This document shows, piece after piece, positions 5,941 through 10,566 of a stretch of 10,566 nucleotides of DNA; the first letter of the stretch is position 1, and each line of letters opens with the position of its first letter. Origin of the DNA: CAYTED01 sp964404075 (GTDB lineage Bacteria; Patescibacteriota; Minisyncoccia; Moranbacterales; UBA1568); assembly GCA_964404075.1 (NCBI GenBank), contig CAYOIM010000030.1:1-10566 (forward strand). The letters run 5' to 3'. A model generated the notes under the pieces. The model made no database searches. It worked only from the letters and a program-made list of their open reading frames with translations, and was not told where the DNA came from. The position numbers and the translations under genes were made by a program.

Positions 5941-6031
5941 AGAGTTATCAAGTCCATAAAGTTTATAAAGTCTATCAAGCCGAGGAGTTATCAAGTTCAT
6001 AGAGTTTGCCAAAGTTAATCAAGTTTATATA
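5941..6031 (+). repeat. Left array of imperfect 9-bp repeats
   Basis: About nine to ten units of the form TNAAGTTNA (for example tcaagtcca, taaagttta, taaagtcta, tcaagttca, tagagtttg) run up to the S23 gene. A 17-bp segment starting gagttatcaagt recurs at 5942-5958 and 5985-6001 with one mismatch. The innermost part, AAAGTTAATCAAGT (6011-6024), is exactly inverted at 6399-6412 beyond the gene. Confidence 0.8.
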
Positions 6032-6039
6032 GCACAAGC

Positions 6040-6387
6040 ATGAAGATTGAGAAGTTCGAGGATATTATGGTCTGGAGAAAGTCTCAAGAGCTCGCAAAAG
6101 GCATTTATACAAGCCTGAAGAGTTGCAAAGATTTTTCGTTCCGAGACCAAATCCAGAGAGCAGCCATATCGATATCAAACAATATCGCTGAAGGTTATGA
6201 GCGACGCAGCAATAAAGAGTTGATTCATTTCCTTTTCATAGCCAAAGGATCATGTGGTGAAGTCCGTTCCATGCTATACCTTGCAAACAAACTCGGGTAT
6301 ATTGAGAGAAGAACATCTGAACAATTTTCCTCATCAACAATTGAAATATCAAAAATGCTCTCCGGATTCATAAAAACCTTATCCTAA
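6040..6387 (+). CDS. Four-helix-bundle protein, S23 (23S rRNA IVS) family
   Basis: A 115-residue protein of the S23 / 23S rRNA intervening-sequence family, which folds as a four-helix bundle; its cellular role is unknown. Family residues seen in order: FEDIMVWRKSQELA (6-19), DFSFRDQIQRAAISISNNIAEGYERRSNKE (31-60), HFLFIAKGSCGEVRSMLYLANKLGYI (63-88). Length is normal. The related Avd protein of diversity-generating retroelements has a similar fold, but no reverse transcriptase or variable repeat is present here. The ATG at 6040-6042 lacks a ribosome-binding site; the N-terminus MKIEKFEDI fits the family. Composition is about 42% G+C, lower than the genes on either side. Flanking inverted repeats suggest it arrived as a unit. 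Confidence 0.93.
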   Translation: MKIEKFEDIMVWRKSQELAKGIYTSLKSCKDFSFRDQIQRAAISISNNIAEGYERRSNKELIHFLFIAKGSCGEVRSMLYLANKLGYIERRTSEQFSSSTIEISKMLSGFIKTLS

Positions 6388-6390
6388 TAG

Positions 6391-6436
6391 ACCTCATTAC
6401 TTGATTAACTTTATAACTTGATAAACTCTATAATTC
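6391..6436 (-). repeat. Right array of 9-bp repeats, inverted relative to the left
   Basis: Read on the minus strand this stretch gives tagagttta, tcaagttat, aaagttaat and caagtaatg, the same 9-bp unit as the left array. It ends only a few bases before the DUF212 start codon at 6438, so it forms the 5' leader of that gene and leaves no room for a Shine-Dalgarno sequence. Confidence 0.75.
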
Positions 6437-6437
6437 T

Positions 6438-6884
6438 ATGGACTTCTTTCATCAATCCGCGGTGTTCCTCGTGCCGATCATCGTCGCGCTCTTCGTTCAG
6501 GTCGTGAAGTTCGTCCTCTACTCCATGAAGCACGGTCTCGACTGGAGCTACGCCTTCACGCACGGACACATGCCGAGCTCGCACACCGCCTTCGCCGTCG
6601 CCCTCCTCACCTCCATCGGACACTACGAGGGTATGCACTCGGGCGTCTTCGCGGTGACGGCCGGACTCGCCTTCATCATCGTCGATGACGCGCTCCGTAT
6701 CCGCATGATCCTCGGTGATCAGGGCCGCTACCTGAACATGCTCGTCGATCAGCTCCGCGGTGAAATCGATGAGAGCAAATTCCCCCGCCTCAAGGAGCGC
6801 GTCGGCCACCGCACGAGCGAAGTCGTCGTCGGCGGCATCTTCGGATTCTTCCTCACCTGGATCCTCATCATCCTCATCGGATAG
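6438..6884 (+). CDS. Divergent PAP2 family protein (DUF212, YuiD-like)
   Basis: A 148-residue membrane protein of the divergent PAP2 (DUF212) family; B. subtilis YuiD is a member. PAP2 enzymes hydrolyse phosphate from lipids or similar substrates, but activity of this branch is not established. Visible motifs are HGHMPSSHTA (42-51, the PAP2-like PSSH signature), DDALRIRMILGDQGRYLNML (83-102), and LKERVGHRTSEVVVGGIFG (118-136). Hydrophobic helices lie near 7-28, 52-62, 68-83 and 130-147. Length matches the family. The ATG at 6438-6440 directly follows the right 9-bp repeat array and has no ribosome-binding site. It is probably read from the promoter ahead of the S23 gene or from within the repeats. 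It converges with the KAP gene, with a shared terminator between. Confidence 0.92.
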   Translation: MDFFHQSAVFLVPIIVALFVQVVKFVLYSMKHGLDWSYAFTHGHMPSSHTAFAVALLTSIGHYEGMHSGVFAVTAGLAFIIVDDALRIRMILGDQGRYLNMLVDQLRGEIDESKFPRLKERVGHRTSEVVVGGIFGFFLTWILIILIG

Positions 6885-6892
6885 AAAGCGAG

Positions 6893-6962
6893 AGCGGTCG
6901 TTCCGCTTTTTGAGCGGTTCACCCCGTGAAATCTCTCCGTATTTTATCAGGGTGCGACCGCT
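6893..6962 (+). repeat. Palindromic element copy E, with 35-nt insertion
   Basis: Positions 6893-6917 match the left and middle of copies A and C (reverse-complemented), and 6953-6962 (TGCGACCGCT) match their right end. The 35 nt between (6918-6952) are extra. The outer stem AGCGGTCG 6893-6900 with CGACCGCT 6955-6962 is intact. Within it, CCGCT 6903-6907 pairs AGCGG 6913-6917, and CACCC 6920-6924 pairs GGGTG 6950-6954, so the whole can fold as a three-way junction. It lies just downstream of the DUF212 gene, in the same orientation to that gene as the other copies to theirs. Confidence 0.75.
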
Positions 6963-6988
6963 TTATATCTCTACACTCTTTACCTACC

Positions 6989-7022
6989 AAAAAACCAATT
7001 CTCAAATATAGATTGGTTTTTT
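6989..7022. terminator. Bidirectional intrinsic terminator
   Basis: AAAAAACCAAT (6989-6999) and ATTGGTTTTTT (7012-7022) form a perfect 11-bp inverted repeat with a 12-nt loop. Each strand ends in a T-run after the CCAAT/ATTGG stem. It sits between the convergent DUF212 (plus) and KAP NTPase (minus) genes, and 8 nt from the KAP stop codon, so it can serve both. Confidence 0.8.
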
Positions 7023-7030
7023 CTTTCAAC

Positions 7031-10000
7031 CTATATACTCTCCTCTGTCGATGTGAGTAATTTATCCAACTCAACAAAAAGATCTTCCAAGTCATCACGA
7101 TAATTTGCCACATAATTATATGTGAAGACCTGAGTTTCAAGAGAAAGACTACGACAGTATTTTTTAATCTTCTCATGATTCTTCCTCCAATACGCCTCCA
7201 ATTCAACATCCCCCAGCCACGATTGAAAATCAGACAATTTTGGAATAAATTCATGCCCTTTGCGTTCGTAGCTATGACTCAAACTTGCAAGCATATAATT
7301 CACAAATCTTCGAGCATTTTCGGTATCCGTATCAACATCGAAGCAAGCATCGAAAATATAGCTCCGCATGCTTTTCGCAATTCCATTTCCATCATTCGCA
7401 CCAGCCTCATCATACCGCCCGAGAGCATCCGCCTTTTGACTTGCCAGCTGACCAATGATATGTCCAATTAAAGAATCACGAATCTTTGCTAACTCAGCAT
7501 CAATATCCTGTCCCTTATCGCGAAACTCTTTTGTAATAAATTCGCTAAAATCTCCGAGAAGCTCTTTTTCAGAGAGACTCTCAATATCTTGAACAAGATT
7601 TCTCTTCGGGCTGATATATCGCTCCTTAAACCTCAGAAATAATTTCTGAGATAACTCCCGGATTGATCCCTCCTTGCCATCTTTCCCACCATGAAGCATG
7701 AGAGCACTTCGAACATTGAAAGTACCCTCGTTCCCACTACCACGACAACCCGAAAGAAAATACAGTCCATCATGCAGCCCAAGTATTCCTTTTGATTCGT
7801 CGAGGATTTTGTCGAAAATCCCCTTATCGAAATAATCACCCAGCCCAAAAATACGGTCTGCTATAACTGAAATATTTGCATCATTCCCATTATCAGCAGG
7901 GTCCCCTGGCCAACCTCGTTGATTCAATAAATAAAGGATTTGATAAACCAAATTATCACGCAACCCATCATATGTACTCAAAAATTTATTTACCAAAGAA
8001 TAACATTGCCGATTATTGAGAATATACTGAATTACCTTATCTACAATTCCAAAATCACCTTTAACGGATCCGAAATTTGAAAAAAACTTTTCCCTCGGAA
8101 ATTCACCATGCTCAACGCCATATTCCGGCGTTTCATTGAATACATCTTTGACACTCTTCTGACCGAGTTCCCCGACCTTATTTAGGTGAAAATTGTCATA
8201 CTCCCAAAATGGGCGAAGTCTCCTCTCGACAATTAACTGCAAATAACCTTCAAGATTTTTCCGATGATGAAGCCCTCCATTGAACATTGGTGATATTCGT
8301 TGAAATTCTTCTGACGCATACACTGACTCCTGTTGATTTCTTTCATAATCATCCTTAATATCCTTAATACAAAAGAGTTCTTCAATTATGAATCGCTCTG
8401 AATCTCCTATGATCTCCAAATATTCTTTTAGTTTATCTGAATTTGTAAAAGGAAAGCTCTGACTACCATTCTCAGTCGGTACGAGTGAGAAAAAGCCGGA
8501 GGCACCATCCGTTTCTTCAATGTATATCTTCCTAAATACATGGGGAAAATTAATATACAGGATAACGAATTGCAAAAGGTATTTTGGTGCAATATCAATA
8601 TTGTCATAATCAGCATCAAGCAAACCGGAAGCTTTTACAAAATTAACTATCCTCTTAATTTTTCGAATATCACCAATTAATGCGCTATAAGAAGGAAAGC
8701 GTACATGGGAAAAGATATACTCTATGCCCTCGCGAAAGGCATCCCCCCTCTCCCCTACCTGCTTTATAAAATAGGCCTCCAATTGCGTCCTATTCGGGAT
8801 AAGCGTCTTTTTCACCTGTACTATCTTCTCAAAATACGCATTTATTGCCTGATTATTAGGTTCGTGGCTTTCATGAGAGTATCTATTTATTCCCCCCTTC
8901 TTCGCAGCATCCCCATCTTGATAAGAATATATATGCACCGTCTTTTTTTGAAACTCGAAAGTATTCACACTCTCCGAATCATAGCAAAGTACAAATGTCA
9001 TATTTTTCACATGAAAAACATTCCGGACAATGCCCAACATTTCCTTAACATCTTCGAGATAGAGCCGATCCAAATCATCCACGATAACAATCAGCTTCTT
9101 TCCTGAACCCTGAATATCCTTTTCTATGCTTTCTATGAGGCGTGTGCTTGAAAGTGAAAATGACCCCAAGAAAAAAGAGATGACCTTCCATATCATACCG
9201 TGTGACACACCATCAATCAGTTCCCCCAATGCCCTCAAATGACGCGCGAGAAAAAATGCCGGCACACCTGCCTCTCGCAAAGATGCGAGTAGCTCCCCCG
9301 AAAAAACATCAAATAAATCCAACCGTTTGAGATCATAAAGGATTGGCTTGAAATGAACGACGACGAGATTCCTTTTCTTGTTCCAAGCAAGATCTTTGCA
9401 GAGAGTCAGGTAACTCGACTTCCCGCTCCCCCAGGGAGCATCAAGCCCGAAAACCATCGGGTCACTCGATCCATTATTGAGTACATCCTCTGCAAATCGC
9501 TTTGCATCGTCAGTAAATCCAAGTTCATCCTCATATTCCTCTCCATTTTCACCAAGTGCGCGATCGCTTAAATAAAGAGGCGTTGGCTGATACTCTACGA
9601 GAATCCGCTTTAACTTTCGGCAAAGTCCCTCTGTCAAAATAGTCCATCCATTTTTCAAATTCAAAAAAAGAGAAACCCCACACAAAATATATCGACGAAT
9701 GTGGACAGATAACCTCTTAAGTAATACTCCATTCTGAAACAACACCAAAAGAATTCCCGATGTCAGCCCCACAGCAATAATAAACATCAAGACACCCCAT
9801 CGATCTTCTCGAAAGAAAAATGATGCACAAAGAAAAAATATGCTCGCAGAAATTACGAAAACAATTGAAATTTGGCGGAAGAGCCATCCAATAAAACCAC
9901 AGAGGCAACGCCTGTTTCTATAAAAAATAAGGCAAACGAGAGCCAGGAAAATAGCACAGAAAAACCAAAACCCAGGAATATGTCTCCGTACAAATGCATA

Positions 10001-10222
10001 CGCTCGGGCAGGAAGATGAGAAAAATAGGCGAGAATCAAAAATCGCCCAATAATATGATCTACTTTTGTTTGAGTAAATTGCCTAATGCTCGTGAAAACT
10101 CCTGAGGAAAAATAAATGTCCGAAATAAGAACAATCGCACTGATACTCAGAAAAAGCCAAAGAGAGACTCGCACCCATGAGTCAAAGATATTTTTTATCA
10201 ATTTTCTTACTGTGATTTCCAT
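7031..10222 (-). CDS. Membrane-anchored KAP family P-loop NTPase
   Basis: A 1063-residue protein of the KAP class of STAND-like P-loop NTPases, named after Kidins220/ARMS and phage-exclusion protein PifA. The N-terminal 190 residues hold four to five membrane helices (about 18-36, 84-101, 115-137, 142-163, perhaps 59-70). The Walker A motif is GLDAPWGSGKSS (259-270, Lys268), with the WG typical of KAP. The Walker B is KLIVIVDDLDR (376-386), and YFEKIVQVKKTLIPNR (463-478) fits the KAP sensor region. Residues about 480-1063 are soluble and unrecognised, with many charged helices. Composition is near 35% G+C at the 3' end, far below the operons at the left, suggesting acquisition. It is a lone gene between terminators. 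Some KAP proteins act against phages, so defence is a reasonable but unproven guess. The ATG at 10220-10222 has a weak AGGA 13 nt upstream. Confidence 0.92.
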   Translation of the reverse strand: MEITVRKLIKNIFDSWVRVSLWLFLSISAIVLISDIYFSSGVFTSIRQFTQTKVDHIIGRFLILAYFSHLPARAYAFVRRHIPGFWFFCAIFLALVCLIFYRNRRCLCGFIGWLFRQISIVFVISASIFFLCASFFFREDRWGVLMFIIAVGLTSGILLVLFQNGVLLKRLSVHIRRYILCGVSLFLNLKNGWTILTEGLCRKLKRILVEYQPTPLYLSDRALGENGEEYEDELGFTDDAKRFAEDVLNNGSSDPMVFGLDAPWGSGKSSYLTLCKDLAWNKKRNLVVVHFKPILYDLKRLDLFDVFSGELLASLREAGVPAFFLARHLRALGELIDGVSHGMIWKVISFFLGSFSLSSTRLIESIEKDIQGSGKKLIVIVDDLDRLYLEDVKEMLGIVRNVFHVKNMTFVLCYDSESVNTFEFQKKTVHIYSYQDGDAAKKGGINRYSHESHEPNNQAINAYFEKIVQVKKTLIPNRTQLEAYFIKQVGERGDAFREGIEYIFSHVRFPSYSALIGDIRKIKRIVNFVKASGLLDADYDNIDIAPKYLLQFVILYINFPHVFRKIYIEETDGASGFFSLVPTENGSQSFPFTNSDKLKEYLEIIGDSERFIIEELFCIKDIKDDYERNQQESVYASEEFQRISPMFNGGLHHRKNLEGYLQLIVERRLRPFWEYDNFHLNKVGELGQKSVKDVFNETPEYGVEHGEFPREKFFSNFGSVKGDFGIVDKVIQYILNNRQCYSLVNKFLSTYDGLRDNLVYQILYLLNQRGWPGDPADNGNDANISVIADRIFGLGDYFDKGIFDKILDESKGILGLHDGLYFLSGCRGSGNEGTFNVRSALMLHGGKDGKEGSIRELSQKLFLRFKERYISPKRNLVQDIESLSEKELLGDFSEFITKEFRDKGQDIDAELAKIRDSLIGHIIGQLASQKADALGRYDEAGANDGNGIAKSMRSYIFDACFDVDTDTENARRFVNYMLASLSHSYERKGHEFIPKLSDFQSWLGDVELEAYWRKNHEKIKKYCRSLSLETQVFTYNYVANYRDDLEDLFVELDKLLTSTEESI

Positions 10223-10234
10223 AAAATTGACTGA

Positions 10235-10263
10235 ATCCTATGTCATTAATTGATTTTCTGCAA
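10235..10263 (-). promoter_or_regulatory. Weak candidate promoter of the KAP gene
   Basis: On the minus strand TTGCAG (10258-10263) and TAGGAT (10235-10240) are separated by 17 nt; they match the -35 and -10 consensus at three and four of six positions. The start point would be near 10228, leaving an almost leaderless transcript. It lies directly after the Mur ligase terminator, where a promoter is expected. Confidence 0.3.
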
Positions 10264-10264
10264 G

Positions 10265-10287
10265 AAAAAACCGCCCTTCGAGCGATT
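10265..10287 (-). terminator. Intrinsic terminator of the Mur ligase gene
   Basis: On the minus strand AATCGCTC (10280-10287) pairs with GGGCGGTT (10269-10276), including two G-T pairs, around a 3-nt loop, and runs into TTTTTT. It lies 11 nt after the TAA stop at 10299-10301. A T5 run on the other side means it may also act on the plus strand, but no plus-strand gene ends here. Confidence 0.75.
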
Positions 10288-10298
10288 TTTATTCTTAC

Positions 10299-10566
10299 TT
10301 ACAGTTTCCCCAACTCCTCCCGCACCACGCGGGCATCATTCCACGGGAGAGTCTGCACGCCGATCTTCATCGTTTCTTCCGCACCCTTGCCGGTGATGAC
10401 GATGATGTCACCTGCCTTCGCGATGGCGAGTGCCTTCGCGATGGCCTGTCGCCGATCGAAGATGCGGAGATATTCTTTCCTGGAATTTTTTATCACACCC
10501 TTCTCGATATCATCGAGGATCTGATCCGGATCCTCATAGTACGGATCCTCATTCGTGAGGATGAGC
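10299..10566 (-). CDS. Mur ligase, C-terminal part (MurE-like), cut by window edge
   Basis: The last 88 or so residues of a Mur ligase; the 5' part is outside the window. Mur ligases add amino acids to UDP-N-acetylmuramic acid in peptidoglycan synthesis, in the cytoplasm, using ATP. The visible region starts LILTNEDPYYEDPDQILDDIEKG, which aligns with the MurE stretch 'DNPR-x-EDP-x-x-I-x-x-DI-x-x-G'. It continues with DRRQAIAKALAIAKAGDIIVITGKGAEE (the 'DR-x-x-AI' and 'GKGHE' stretches) and ends with the usual 'DAR-x-VREEL'. The residues that contact the third amino acid in MurE (DNPR) are replaced by NEDPYY, so the amino acid added cannot be told, and MurE versus a related paralogue is left open. 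A terminator follows. Confidence 0.88.
   Translation of the reverse strand, partial: LILTNEDPYYEDPDQILDDIEKGVIKNSRKEYLRIFDRRQAIAKALAIAKAGDIIVITGKGAEETMKIGVQTLPWNDARVVREELGKL

Larger units (their letters stand above)
5941..6436 (+). mobile_element. Putative S23/IVS-like cassette with inverted flanking repeats
   Basis: A stand-alone S23 gene is enclosed by 9-bp repeat arrays in opposite orientation. The closest arms are a perfect 14-bp inverted repeat (6011-6024 and 6399-6412), with TAGAGTTT (6000-6007) matched by its complement at 6423-6430. In Leptospira and Coxiella, related S23 genes lie in intervening sequences of the 23S rRNA gene whose ends pair as a stem. This copy lies between two protein genes, not in an rRNA gene. 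No transposase is present and no target-site duplication is clear, so mobility is inferred from layout alone. Confidence 0.4.

Noticed and set aside
5860..6012. 51-codon N-terminal extension of LemA
   Set aside because: It precedes the canonical LemA anchor, runs through the lemA promoter and the 9-bp repeat array, and has no family similarity.
5941..6031. 9-bp array considered as an iteron-type replication origin
   Set aside because: The units are degenerate, the matching array on the other side of the S23 gene is inverted, and no DnaA-box cluster or initiator gene is present.
6040..6387. S23 protein considered as the Avd accessory of a diversity-generating retroelement
   Set aside because: No reverse transcriptase, template repeat or variable repeat is found in the window.
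6411..6809. Minus-strand open frame opposite the DUF212 gene
   Set aside because: Glu/Asp/His-rich antisense shadow of a recognised membrane protein.

Overview
The window most likely comes from a Candidate Phyla Radiation (Patescibacteria) bacterium. The support is the gene mix: a compact DUF2339 membrane operon, a LemA-HtpX pair, a stand-alone four-helix-bundle S23/IVS protein, a divergent PAP2 (DUF212) protein and a Mur ligase with an 'NEDP-YYEDP' type C-terminal motif. Other signs are mostly missing Shine-Dalgarno sequences and short A/T-rich tandem repeats with 7- and 9-bp periods between and inside genes. TAA, TAG and TGA all end plausible genes, so no recoded stop is evident. The exact phylum cannot be fixed from this sequence. 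Base composition is mosaic: 63% G+C in 1321-1380 (DUF2339 operon), 42% in 6121-6180 (S23 gene) and 35% in 7081-7140 (KAP NTPase gene), all counted by hand.

Layout. 1-246 is a gene-free stretch with three copies of a palindromic element. 247-3551 is a minus-strand operon: DUF2339 multi-pass protein, then a secreted and anchored protein with thrombospondin type 3 repeats whose globular part resembles DUF3999, then a small DUF4870-type membrane protein. A promoter and the upstream gene's terminator sit at 3579-3627. 3628-4071 is a minus-strand DUF4258-like gene carrying an in-frame heptamer repeat. 4072-4325 holds a long nested hairpin and a relic of a second htpX 3' end. 4326-5859 is a lemA-htpX operon (minus). 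5941-6436 is an S23 four-helix-bundle gene enclosed by inverted arrays of a 9-bp repeat. 6438-6884 encodes a DUF212/YuiD-type divergent PAP2 protein (plus). A variant palindromic element and a bidirectional terminator (6989-7022) follow. 7031-10222 is a low-G+C, 1063-residue membrane-anchored KAP P-loop NTPase (minus). 10299-10566 is the C-terminal end of a Mur ligase (minus), with its own terminator.

How the parts may work together. The first operon looks like a cell-envelope module: DUF2339 and DUF3999 genes are commonly neighbours in other bacteria, and the TSP3 protein may be the DUF3999 counterpart. LemA and HtpX are a common membrane quality-control pair. The KAP gene looks like an acquired island between housekeeping genes. 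The least explained items are a five-copy family of structured palindromes lying downstream of genes in one orientation with compensatory base changes, the S23 gene island with inverted repeats, and the htpX tail relic.
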